Origin: an uncultured Pelagibacteraceae bacterium
GTDB lineage: Bacteria; Pseudomonadota; Alphaproteobacteria; Pelagibacterales; Pelagibacteraceae
Direction of reading: 5' to 3'
DNA length: 64,000 nt
Assembly (NCBI GenBank): GCA_902624185.1
Contig: CACNWU010000002.1
Location: 54,962-118,961, forward strand
Part shown: in pieces, positions 10,452 through 19,766 of the stretch
How the letters are laid out: every line of letters begins with the position of its first letter
How positions within the stretch are numbered: the stretch's first letter is position 1
The notes under the pieces: model-generated
What the model was told of the DNA's origin: nothing
Seen by the model: only the letters and a program-made list of their open reading frames with translations
Database searches by the model: none
Translations under genes and position numbers: made by a program

Positions 10452-10925
10452 ATGACACATAATCCAAATAATCAAGGGCCTAAAATTGCTTTATTTGAAC
10501 CAGATATTCCTCAAAACACAGCAGCTATAATTAGAACTTGTGCGTGTCTTGGTGCTAAATTAGAGATAATAGAGCCATGTGGATTTTTATTGAATGATAA
10601 GCGTTTCAAAAGGGTCGTGATGGATTATATGGACGAAAAAAGTATCAATTTTTACAAAAGTTCAGAAGAATTTTTCAAATCTAAAAAAAATCAAAGAATT
10701 ATATTAATGACCACAAAAGCCTCTACATCTTACATAAATTTCGATTTTTATGAAAATGATACAATTTTATTTGGTAGAGAAAGTGCTGGAGTCCCAGAAT
10801 CTGTTCACAAATCTATTAAAGATAAGCTAAAAATACCAATGAAAAATAATAAACGATCACTTAATATTGCTTCTTCGGTTGCAATTATATTAGCTGAATG
10901 TTTAAAACAAAATAATTTAATTTAA
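10452..10925 (+). CDS. trmL: tRNA (cytidine(34)-2'-O)-methyltransferase, SPOUT family
   Basis: LFEPDIPQNTAAIIRTCA, LFGRESAGVPE, RSLNIASSVAI. Confidence 0.88.
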   Translation: MTHNPNNQGPKIALFEPDIPQNTAAIIRTCACLGAKLEIIEPCGFLLNDKRFKRVVMDYMDEKSINFYKSSEEFFKSKKNQRIILMTTKASTSYINFDFYENDTILFGRESAGVPESVHKSIKDKLKIPMKNNKRSLNIASSVAIILAECLKQNNLI

Positions 10926-10926
10926 T

Positions 10927-11754
10927 ATGAACTTAGAAACAAAAAAAGATTTGGCAAGTAGTTGGTTTAAATTATTACAAGATGCTTTTTGTGAAGACAT
11001 CAATAGATTGGAAAAAAATAAGGCAAACTTTAAAGTAACAACTTGGAAAAGAAATCATAAAAAAGACGAAGGTGGAGGTGAACACAGAATTTATCAAAAT
11101 GGAAAAGTTTTTGAAAAAGTCGGAATAAATTTCTCAAAAGTTTATGGTAAATTTCCAAAACAGTTTCAAAAAAATATTCCTGGGGCTAAAAAAGACCCAA
11201 GATTTTGGGCGTCCGGAATTTCGGTTGTCATGCACATGAAAAATCCATTAATTCCCTCAATGCATTTTAATACTAGATATATTTGTACTACCTACGATTG
11301 GTTTGGTGGTGGTATGGATATTACTCCATCGAGGATAGATAATTCTGAAAAAAAAGATTTTCATAATATATTAAGAAATATGTGTAACCGTCATAATAAA
11401 ACTTACTATGGAAAATACAAAAAATGGTGTGATAAATATTTTTATTTACCTCATAGAAAAGAGCCGAGAGGAATCGGTGGAATTTTTTTTGATTATAAAA
11501 AAAATAACTTTTTAAAAGATTTTAAATTTGTCCGAGATGTTGGTGTAACTTTTCAATTTATTTTTAATAGAATTATCAATAAAAAGATTAAAAAAAAATG
11601 GACAATCAAAGATAAAGAGCTTCAATTTCTTAAAAGAGGAAGATATGCAGAGTTTAATTTATTATATGATCGGGGAACAAAGTTTGGTTTACAAACAGGT
11701 GGAAATATTGAAGGAATACTTATGTCTTTACCTCCAATAGCAAAATGGAAATAA
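10927..11754 (+). CDS. hemF: Oxygen-dependent coproporphyrinogen III oxidase
   Basis: PHRKEPRGIGGIFFD, GRYAEFNLLYDRGTKFGLQTGG, WFGGGMDITP. Confidence 0.96.
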   Translation: MNLETKKDLASSWFKLLQDAFCEDINRLEKNKANFKVTTWKRNHKKDEGGGEHRIYQNGKVFEKVGINFSKVYGKFPKQFQKNIPGAKKDPRFWASGISVVMHMKNPLIPSMHFNTRYICTTYDWFGGGMDITPSRIDNSEKKDFHNILRNMCNRHNKTYYGKYKKWCDKYFYLPHRKEPRGIGGIFFDYKKNNFLKDFKFVRDVGVTFQFIFNRIINKKIKKKWTIKDKELQFLKRGRYAEFNLLYDRGTKFGLQTGGNIEGILMSLPPIAKWK

Positions 11755-11755
11755 A

Positions 11756-12232
11756 ATGGATAAAGAACCAATTACTTTAGATGGATTAAATAAATTAAAA
11801 AAAGAATTAATTTTCCTAAAAGAGAAAAAAAGACCTGAAATTGTTGCTGCAATCGCAGAAGCGAGATCTCATGGGGATTTAAAAGAAAATGCTGAATACC
11901 ATGCAGCCAAGGAGGAACAGTCTCATAATGAGGGACGTATAACTGAGATTAACGATGTCATTGCTAGGGCTAATGTTATTGACGTTACAAAATTAAATAA
12001 TGATGGAAAAGTAATTTTTGGTTCAACTGTATTTTTAGAAAATTTAGATAGTGGTGAAAAAATAAATTATAAAATTGTGGGAAAAGATGAAGCTGATTTA
12101 AAACAAAAATTAATCTATTTTCAATCACCAATTGGTAAAGGATTAATCGGAAGAAATAAAAATGATTTAGTAGAAATTCACACCCCTGCTGGAATTAAAA
12201 ACTTTGAAATTAAGGATGTGAAATATATTTAG
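11756..12232 (+). CDS. greA: Transcription elongation factor GreA
   Basis: RPEIVAAIAEARSHGDLKENAEYHAAKEEQ. Confidence 0.96.
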   Translation: MDKEPITLDGLNKLKKELIFLKEKKRPEIVAAIAEARSHGDLKENAEYHAAKEEQSHNEGRITEINDVIARANVIDVTKLNNDGKVIFGSTVFLENLDSGEKINYKIVGKDEADLKQKLIYFQSPIGKGLIGRNKNDLVEIHTPAGIKNFEIKDVKYI

Positions 12233-13503
12233 TTTTCAATTATACTCTCTAATTGTGTTGTTGAGATTTCAAAGTTGTTTTTAACCCATTCCTCTTCAAT
12301 AATCTTAAGTTTTTCTCCTAATTGTTTACCTTCTGGAATTTTATATTTTTTCATCAATAAATCAGCATTAACAGGCATTGTTGGTATTATGTAATTTTTG
12401 TAATGATTAAGTAAATCCTTTAAAGATTTATCTATTTTATTAGATTTAATTATTTTGTAATTTAAAATATCAATTACTGCTTGTTTTCCATAATAATATA
12501 AAACTCTGTTCATGTTATTTGCTTCGAATGTCTTAGAATTTATTTTTTCTTTGTAAAAATTATCAATAATCTTTATCCTCTTTTTATCTTTTGTAGAAAT
12601 ATTGAATTTGAATAAAAAATAATCTGCATTGTCAGCCTCATCTAAAATCATTAATGATAGTAAAAAAATGAAATCTTTTTCTAAAAACAAACTTTCAATT
12701 TGAGAGTTTATTTTCGAAAAAATTCGGATATTTTTTAATTCAGGAAAAATAACTAAAATTAAATCTGAACTAATTTTATCTTTAGAAAGTTTTTTTAATG
12801 TGTCTAAATTTGAAATTTTTTTAAGTTCATCTAATAACCTTTCTTTAGATAACTTTGAAATTCCATCAATATTTATTTTCAAAGTTCTTATTATTTCAGG
12901 GTTATGTGGTTTCTTAGAATATCCTAAGAAAAACCTAATATATCTAAGTATTCTAAGATAATCTTCCTTAACTCTTTTATCAGAATTTCCAATAAAATTA
13001 ATTAGACCATTTGCTAAATCATTTTTACCATTATATGGATCAAACAAATTTCCATCTTCATCTGAATAAATTGCATTAATTGTGAAATCTCTTCTTGAAG
13101 CATCTTCTTTCCAATTTTTAGAAAACTCTACTTTTGCATGTCTTCCATCTGTTAATACATCTTTTCTAAGAGTTGTAATTTCAAATTTTTTTTTGCCTAT
13201 AATGGCAGTTATTGTGCCGTGATCAATACCACTTTCATAATAACTTAAATCATTTTTTTTTAGTGCATCACAAACTTGGCTAGGTTCTAAATTTGTAGCC
13301 ATATCAATATCATCAACAGTTTCTTTATTTATCACTTTTCTAATACAGCCACCAACATATCTTATTTCACTATCTGGCGAGTAAGAATTGATTGCTTCAA
13401 AAATTTTGTTTGCTGATGTTTGATTGGTAAGATCTTTTATTCTTTGACTAATATAATCTAAATTATTTGATCTTAAAAAAATTTTATCTAAAAAGTTTTT
13501 CAT
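12229..13503 (-). CDS. cca: CCA tRNA nucleotidyltransferase / poly(A) polymerase family
   Basis: YVGGCIRK, DDIDMATN, RRDFTINAIYSDEDGNLFDPYNG. Confidence 0.92.
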   Translation of the reverse strand: MKNFLDKIFLRSNNLDYISQRIKDLTNQTSANKIFEAINSYSPDSEIRYVGGCIRKVINKETVDDIDMATNLEPSQVCDALKKNDLSYYESGIDHGTITAIIGKKKFEITTLRKDVLTDGRHAKVEFSKNWKEDASRRDFTINAIYSDEDGNLFDPYNGKNDLANGLINFIGNSDKRVKEDYLRILRYIRFFLGYSKKPHNPEIIRTLKINIDGISKLSKERLLDELKKISNLDTLKKLSKDKISSDLILVIFPELKNIRIFSKINSQIESLFLEKDFIFLLSLMILDEADNADYFLFKFNISTKDKKRIKIIDNFYKEKINSKTFEANNMNRVLYYYGKQAVIDILNYKIIKSNKIDKSLKDLLNHYKNYIIPTMPVNADLLMKKYKIPEGKQLGEKLKIIEEEWVKNNFEISTTQLESIIEN

Positions 13504-13506
13504 ATT

Positions 13507-13580
13507 TGGCTGGGGCGCTAGGATTCGAACCTAGGATGCAGGTACCAAAAACCCGTGCCTTACCGCTTGGCTACGCCCCA
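13507..13580 (-). tRNA. tRNA-Gln (anticodon TTG), CCA encoded
   Basis: Reverse complement TGGGGCGTAGCCAAGCGGTAAGGCACGGGTTTTTGGTACCTGCATCCTAGGTTCGAATCCTAGCGCCCCAGCCA folds as a cloverleaf; anticodon stem CGGGT/ACCTG, loop TTTTGGT; T-arm GGTTCGAATCC. Confidence 0.95.
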
Positions 13581-13613
13581 ATATTAAATTCGTATAACAC
13601 AAAAAAATAAAAT

Positions 13614-14462
13614 TTATATAGTTTTTGAAGCTATACACCAGTAATTTTTATATTTTTTATTAAACATTTTTTTAGCGTCCTCACATCTTTTTTTTGATTG
13701 AAAATAAGCAACTAATGCTGATCCAGATCCTGTCATTCTAACAAATGCTGGCGTTAACAAACCTTCTAGGAATACCTTAATCGATCTTAATTTCCTATAT
13801 TTTGAAAAAGCTATAGGCTCTAAAGCATTATTCATTTCTTTTAAATAATTTAAACTAAACATTTTTTTATTTGGTTTATTAAATTTTGGTTTAGTAAATT
13901 TTTTAACTTTAGAAAAAATTTCTTTTGTAGAGCAGCCAAAATTTGGCTTTACGATAAGAGTATGAAATTTTTTTTGGCCAGTAAAATATGTAATTTTATT
14001 TCTTGCATTTAAGATAGAATTTGAATGATTTAGACCAAGGATCACATCAGAACCAATAGATTTGGAGATTGTTAAAATCTCATTTTTGTCAATTTTGATT
14101 ATTTTTCTTTTGATAAAAAAATTTAAAATATTTGCAGCATTCATTGATCCTCCACCTAAACCAGCCTTACTTGGGATAAATTTATTGATCCTAATCCTGA
14201 ATTTTTTATCATTAAGTAATTTTTTTTTTTCTAAAATTGTAAGTAATTTATTAATTGTATTATCTTTATTGATATTTTGGCTAAATTTACCGGCAAATAA
14301 AATATCATGTTTATTAGATTTTATTTTTTCAATAAAAATTTCGTCGTGAAGAGTATTTAAAGCCACAATTGTCTCAATTTTATGTAAAGAAGAATCTTTC
14401 CCAACAATGTTTAATGCTAAATTTAATTTTGCGTATGATTTAATTTTATTTTTTTTCATCAA
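13614..14462 (-). CDS. ispE: 4-diphosphocytidyl-2-C-methyl-D-erythritol kinase
   Basis: SYAKLNLALNI, PSKAGLGGGSMNAA, RMTGSGSALVA (GHMP kinase). Confidence 0.93.
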   Translation of the reverse strand: MMKKNKIKSYAKLNLALNIVGKDSSLHKIETIVALNTLHDEIFIEKIKSNKHDILFAGKFSQNINKDNTINKLLTILEKKKLLNDKKFRIRINKFIPSKAGLGGGSMNAANILNFFIKRKIIKIDKNEILTISKSIGSDVILGLNHSNSILNARNKITYFTGQKKFHTLIVKPNFGCSTKEIFSKVKKFTKPKFNKPNKKMFSLNYLKEMNNALEPIAFSKYRKLRSIKVFLEGLLTPAFVRMTGSGSALVAYFQSKKRCEDAKKMFNKKYKNYWCIASKTI

Positions 14463-16144
14463 GAATTTTTTAAACCATCAATCATCTTAATGTTAATATT
14501 TTTAATCATCTCAGTTTCAGCATCTTTCATTTCAAGTACATTACCCCAGAAATATCTTGCTTGAATTTTTCGGTCTAACTTCCATAAAATATCTCCGTAA
14601 TGATCGTTTACTATTGGATCATTTGGCATAAGCTCGACTGCCCTCTTCAAAAATTTTTCGGCTTTTAAATAATCATCAATCAAATAATAGGCCCAACCAA
14701 TTGAATCAATAATATAAGGATCATTACTCTTATACGAATAAGCTTTCTCAAGCATAACTATTGCCTCTTTTATTTTATAATTTCTCTCGAGCCATGAGTA
14801 AGCCAAATAATTTAAAATATATGCATCTTCTGGATTAATACTCAAAGCATTTAATAAATCTTCATCTGCTTTTTTATATTTTTTAATTCTCTCATAACTT
14901 CCTCCTCTTCTATATAGAAGATCTGATTTTGTTATTGTATCATTTCCAAGTGAATTGATTATCTTTGTATAATATTTGATTGCATTTTCGTATTCTTTAG
15001 AGTTTTTATAAAAATTGGCAATATCAAATAAAATTTTGTTATTTGGTTCTTTTACTTTATCGAATTCTGCTGTGATATAATTAAGAGATTCTTTTTTATT
15101 TCTTTGTTTTAAAATTATTTGTGCCTCTTTTTTTATTCTATACCAATAGTAAAATTCATCTTCCCTCTTAAAGTTCTTTAAAGTTTTTTTGGCTTTTTTA
15201 TACTCTCCATTCAAATATTGATTCTCAATAACTAAAGATAAATTGAATACAAATTTAGGATTTAAAAAATTTGATAGGTTCAAGTAAAAATTTGATTTTT
15301 GAAAATTATCTTGTGATGAGTAAAGGTTTGAAATTAAAAAAAGAAATTCACTTATAATATCGTTTGAATTTTTGCATGAAAATACTCTAGTAAATTTTTC
15401 AGTATTTTCATTTTGTATCCAACTTTTACCCTGAGATAATAGTAATGTTGTACTAATATAATTTAGTTTATCAGTAATTTTTTTAGCATCTTCTAATTTA
15501 TTATTTTCAACTAAATAACTTAAGTAGAAATATATATATCTTGTATAATCAGCCTCATCATCATTTATTAAATTTGAAAAATATTTTTCAGTAGCTTCAT
15601 CTCCAAGATAACACCTTTGAAATGTTTCTGAAATAATAGATAATTTGCCAAAATTTTTTTTATCTTTTTTTATCTTTTTTTTTTGAAAAACATACAGATA
15701 TTGTTCTAAACTTTCTAAAATAGCTAAGTTAAATCTATCTGTTTTAGCTAGATTAAACGCTCTATTAAGATAAATACTACTTTTTTTAAAATCATTTTTT
15801 TTCAAACTATCTAAAATCAATAATAAATGGGCGTCAAAAAAATTTGAATTATTATAATTTTTATTATTTTTAATTATATTTATTGCCTTTTGAACTTTAT
15901 TTTCCAATACAAGAGAATTGAGATATCTCTTAAAATATTGGTCGTGTCTATTGAGTAGAATTTTTGATGAATCAAAAAATTTCAAAGCTGCAGAATTGTC
16001 TTTATTTTCAAAAGCTACTATACCTGAGAAATATTTTGAAAAATTTTTATAATCTAAGCTGTCTAAACTAATGCTTTTAGAAAACAAAGGAGTTTGATAA
16101 AGTATGATAAATATAAAAATATGTATTATTTTTTTAAGATACAT
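14459..16144 (-). CDS. Tetratricopeptide repeat protein with N-terminal signal sequence
   Basis: C-terminal TPR repeats (AYILNYLAYSWLERNYKIKEAIVMLEKAYSYKSNDPYIIDSIGWAYYLIDDYLKAEKFLKRAVELMPNDPIVNDHYGD). Confidence 0.85.
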   Translation of the reverse strand: MYLKKIIHIFIFIILYQTPLFSKSISLDSLDYKNFSKYFSGIVAFENKDNSAALKFFDSSKILLNRHDQYFKRYLNSLVLENKVQKAINIIKNNKNYNNSNFFDAHLLLILDSLKKNDFKKSSIYLNRAFNLAKTDRFNLAILESLEQYLYVFQKKKIKKDKKNFGKLSIISETFQRCYLGDEATEKYFSNLINDDEADYTRYIYFYLSYLVENNKLEDAKKITDKLNYISTTLLLSQGKSWIQNENTEKFTRVFSCKNSNDIISEFLFLISNLYSSQDNFQKSNFYLNLSNFLNPKFVFNLSLVIENQYLNGEYKKAKKTLKNFKREDEFYYWYRIKKEAQIILKQRNKKESLNYITAEFDKVKEPNNKILFDIANFYKNSKEYENAIKYYTKIINSLGNDTITKSDLLYRRGGSYERIKKYKKADEDLLNALSINPEDAYILNYLAYSWLERNYKIKEAIVMLEKAYSYKSNDPYIIDSIGWAYYLIDDYLKAEKFLKRAVELMPNDPIVNDHYGDILWKLDRKIQARYFWGNVLEMKDAETEMIKNINIKMIDGLKNS

Positions 16145-16155
16145 GTATACACTTT

Positions 16156-16878
16156 ATGACTAAAAGAGATTTAAATCAAAATGGTATATATGCTCAAGAG
16201 CTAATTAATACTATTGAGCCTGATTTTGTTTTTCACAATAAACCAATAAACAGGTTTAAAATTATTGATAACACGAAGATCTATTCTAATAAAAATAAAC
16301 TTAATCTTTTGTCAGAACTTAAAGAAAAAATTAATTCAATCGAAAATTGTAATTTAAGAAATAACTCAAAAAGTTTAATTTTTGGTTATGGTGATATTAA
16401 TAGCCCTTTAATGTTGATTGGTGAGGCCCCTGGAGAAATTGAGGAGAAAATGGGTTATCCATTTCAAAGTGAAACTGGTTTGCTACTTAAAAAGATGTTG
16501 TTAGCAATAAATATAAAAATGGAAAAAACATACATTACTTATTCAATTAATTTTAGACCCCCGGGGGATAGAAAACCAACTACTAAAGAAATAAAACGTT
16601 ACTCTATTTTCTTAAAAGAGCACATATCAATAATAAACCCAAAAATCATTATTTTAATGGGCAGTACTGCCATGGAGTCAGTAACAGGATCTAATGATAG
16701 GATTTCAAAAGAGAGGGGGGATTGGAAAGAGATAATATTAAAAGATAAAAGTTTCCCTATAATGATAACTTTCAGTCCTTCTTACTTAAATAGATTTCCA
16801 GAAAATAAAAAGTATTCTTGGGAAGATTTAAAAAAAATTAGGCAAAAAATTAAAGATTTAAATATTAACATTTCATGA
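16156..16878 (+). CDS. Uracil-DNA glycosylase, family 4/5-like
   Basis: LIGEAPGEIEEKMGYPF.ETGLLLKKML; TYITYSINFRPPGDRKPT; ITFSPSYLNRFP. Confidence 0.88.
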   Translation: MTKRDLNQNGIYAQELINTIEPDFVFHNKPINRFKIIDNTKIYSNKNKLNLLSELKEKINSIENCNLRNNSKSLIFGYGDINSPLMLIGEAPGEIEEKMGYPFQSETGLLLKKMLLAINIKMEKTYITYSINFRPPGDRKPTTKEIKRYSIFLKEHISIINPKIIILMGSTAMESVTGSNDRISKERGDWKEIILKDKSFPIMITFSPSYLNRFPENKKYSWEDLKKIRQKIKDLNINIS

Positions 16879-17435
16879 AAATTATAGCTGGGGTTGATGA
16901 GGTGGGGCGTGGAAGTTTGATTGGACCAGTTTATGCTGCTGCAGTAATTTTAAACAAATCTATAGATAAAAAATTATTGAAAGACTCGAAACTTTTAAAT
17001 AAAAAAAAAAGAGAATTTTTATCAAAATACATTAAAAAAAACTCTATTTGGGCAATAGGCAAATCCTCGGTTAAGGAAATTGAAAAAAAAAATATTTTAA
17101 ATGCTAGTTTATTGGCCATGAAAAGAGCAATTAAAAAATTAAAAAAGAAACCAACTCTCTCTTTAATTGATGGAAACAAAGTTCCAAAAATTAAGAATTA
17201 TAAACTTAGATCGATAATAAAAGGAGATAAGAAAATTCCATCTATCTCAGCAGCATCAATAATTGCTAAAGTAACACGTGATAAAATGATAACTAACTTA
17301 GAGAAAGATTTTAAAGGTTATTATTGGAGTAAAAATTATGGATATGGAACTAAACAGCATTTAAACGCAATTAAATGTTTAGGAATTACTATTCACCACA
17401 GAAAAACTTTTTCACCAATTAATAAAAAAAGATAG
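16875..17435 (+). CDS. rnhB: Ribonuclease HII
   Basis: IAGVDEVGRGSLIGPVYAAAVIL, DSKLLNKKKRE, SAASIIAKVTRD. Confidence 0.96.
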   Translation: MKIIAGVDEVGRGSLIGPVYAAAVILNKSIDKKLLKDSKLLNKKKREFLSKYIKKNSIWAIGKSSVKEIEKKNILNASLLAMKRAIKKLKKKPTLSLIDGNKVPKIKNYKLRSIIKGDKKIPSISAASIIAKVTRDKMITNLEKDFKGYYWSKNYGYGTKQHLNAIKCLGITIHHRKTFSPINKKR

Positions 17436-17512
17436 GTTTCACGTAGAAACACTAGATATTGTTATCATAATAAATTCTTACACAATTTAAATCTAAATAA
17501 TTCAATCCTAGG

Positions 17513-17541
17513 TTGACCAAGGAATCTTTTTCGAGTCTAAT
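17513..17541 (+). promoter_or_regulatory. Candidate promoter of the CcrM-type gene: TTGACC -17 bp- TCTAAT, with GANTC sites at 17522-17526 (GAATC) and 17533-17537 (GAGTC)
   Basis: Near-consensus -35/-10 with exact 17-bp spacer just upstream of ATG 17554; two GANTC motifs inside it. Confidence 0.55.
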
Positions 17542-17553
17542 TAATTTTTAAAA

Positions 17554-18624
17554 ATGACTTTTGATTTTAAAAATAAATTAATCCACGGTGACAGTATTAA
17601 GGAATTAAAAAAAATTCCTGATGAGACATTTGACCTAATTTTTGCTGACCCTCCATACAATTTACAATTAAAAAGCGAACTAACTAGACCAGACAGATCT
17701 AGAGTCTCCGCGGTTAATGATAAGTGGGATCAGTTTGAAAATTTTAAAAAATACGATGATTTCACATATGCTTGGATAAGCGAGTGTAAAAGAATTTTAA
17801 GGAAAAATGGAGCTATTTGGGTAATTGGTAGCTACCACAATATTTTTAGAGTTGGTACAGCGATCCAAAATTTAGGCTTCTGGATTTTAAATGATGTTAT
17901 TTGGAATAAAAAAAATCCAATGCCAAATTTTAGAGGGACTAGATTTACCAATGCTCATGAGACTTTGATATGGGCGTCAAAATCTGAAAAATCGAAATAT
18001 ACTTTCAATTATCAGTCCTTAAAATGTTTGAACGATGATCTTCAAATGAGATCAAATTGGGAATTACCTATCTGTAATGGAATAGAAAGACTAAAAAAAA
18101 ATGGAAAAAAAATACATTCAACTCAAAAACCTGAAGCACTACTTCATAGAATTTTACTAGCAACATCAAATAAAAAAGATTTAATTTTAGACCCTTTTTT
18201 AGGGTCAGGGACTACAGCAACAGTTGCAAAGAAATTAGGTAGAAATTATTATGGAATAGAAAAAGAAAAAAAATATTTCCAAGCAGCTGTGAAAAGATTA
18301 AAAGGCACAAAAGTTTTAGAAGACGATTATTTAGACACTCTTAAAAATAATAGATCTAAACCAAGAATACCTTTTGGTTCATTAGTTGAATTAGGAATTA
18401 TAAAACCAGGAACAACTATTTTTGATGATAAGAGGCAAATTAGTGCAAAAATAATGGCAGACGGTAGCATTAAACATGATCAAACAGAAGGTTCTATTCA
18501 TAAAGTAGCAGCCACCATACTTGGTGCCGAAAGTTGCAATGGATGGACTTTTTGGCATTATAATTTTAATGGAGCAACTGTACCGATTGATCATTTGAGA
18601 CAAAGATTGGTCTCAAAAGGTTAA
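17554..18624 (+). CDS. ccrM: CcrM-type adenine-N6 DNA methyltransferase (GANTC family)
   Basis: FADPPYNLQLKSEL, DPFLGSGTTATVAKKLGR, C-terminal extension typical of CcrM. Confidence 0.92.
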   Translation: MTFDFKNKLIHGDSIKELKKIPDETFDLIFADPPYNLQLKSELTRPDRSRVSAVNDKWDQFENFKKYDDFTYAWISECKRILRKNGAIWVIGSYHNIFRVGTAIQNLGFWILNDVIWNKKNPMPNFRGTRFTNAHETLIWASKSEKSKYTFNYQSLKCLNDDLQMRSNWELPICNGIERLKKNGKKIHSTQKPEALLHRILLATSNKKDLILDPFLGSGTTATVAKKLGRNYYGIEKEKKYFQAAVKRLKGTKVLEDDYLDTLKNNRSKPRIPFGSLVELGIIKPGTTIFDDKRQISAKIMADGSIKHDQTEGSIHKVAATILGAESCNGWTFWHYNFNGATVPIDHLRQRLVSKG

Positions 18625-19766
18625 TTATTATAGATCTTTCCTAAATAAGATTCTAAGAATTTTCTATTTTTAACTAACCTTTTCAAAAATAAATTTCTTA
18701 ATATTGTACTCACAGGGTTGGATAAATGAAAAGCAAACTGATTAAGTTTTGATCTCATGTTGACCATTTTGGTTTTTTTAACTCTATTTTTAAAAAAATT
18801 ATTTTCAGTTTTATTTTGAATGTTTATAAATAATTCATAAGCTCCTTCTATAGATTGTGATGCTCCTTGGGCAAATGATGGTGGAAATGCAAAAAAAGCA
18901 TCACCAATTAAATGAATTTTATTATTTCTTATTTTATAAAAGTTGTCACTTACAAATACCGGGAAAATTTTTATACTATTTAGATTATTAGAAACAACCT
19001 TCATTGTTTGTGGAACTTTATCTAAAACTTTTTTTATAAAAGAATTTTCATTGAATAATTGAAGTCTATTTTGTTCATTGGGTGATAATGGATATTTCAT
19101 TATAGCTATAAAATTTAAGTCACCATTCGAATTTATTGGATAAACCACTTGGTGAAAATTTGATCCTAAAAATAAAGAAATATTTTTTTTATCAATATTT
19201 TCAGGAAACTTATCTACAACACCTCTAATAGCTAATGTATTATTATATTTAGGTGGAGTTTGTTTTTTTGAAATAATATTTTTACTTTTTGAAAAAACTC
19301 CATCAGAAATTATTAAATAATCACATTCTTTAATCTCATTGTTTTCAAAAAATAATTTAATCTTTTTATTCTCTTGCTCTATTTGCGAAATGTCATAGCC
19401 AGTCTTAATAATTTCTTCAAGATCTCTTTTTAAAAAATTAATCAAAGTAGATCTTTTTAAAGTGGTATACTTACAATCTTCTGTATTAAAAGCTGAAATA
19501 TTTAATTCGCATATTTTATTTAAATTTTTATCTGAGTAAAAATTAATTTTTTCGGGTGTGAATTTTTCATTAGGTTGTAATTTTGTAAATCCAATTTGAT
19601 TTAAAAGCTTAATACTGTTTACTGATAGCTGAACTCCGTAACCTTCCTCCAAGGCGACCGTAGATTTTTTTTCATAAATTGTAACTAGATAATTAGGATT
19701 TTTTTTGAATAAATTGGCAATAAATAATCCAGAAATTCCAGCTCCAATAATCCCAACTTTTATCAT
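18621..19766 (-). CDS. FAD-dependent monooxygenase (aromatic hydroxylase type)
   Basis: GIIGAGISGLFIANLFKK and HLIGDAFFAFPPSFAQGASQSIEGA. Confidence 0.78.
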   Translation of the reverse strand: MIKVGIIGAGISGLFIANLFKKNPNYLVTIYEKKSTVALEEGYGVQLSVNSIKLLNQIGFTKLQPNEKFTPEKINFYSDKNLNKICELNISAFNTEDCKYTTLKRSTLINFLKRDLEEIIKTGYDISQIEQENKKIKLFFENNEIKECDYLIISDGVFSKSKNIISKKQTPPKYNNTLAIRGVVDKFPENIDKKNISLFLGSNFHQVVYPINSNGDLNFIAIMKYPLSPNEQNRLQLFNENSFIKKVLDKVPQTMKVVSNNLNSIKIFPVFVSDNFYKIRNNKIHLIGDAFFAFPPSFAQGASQSIEGAYELFINIQNKTENNFFKNRVKKTKMVNMRSKLNQFAFHLSNPVSTILRNLFLKRLVKNRKFLESYLGKIYNN

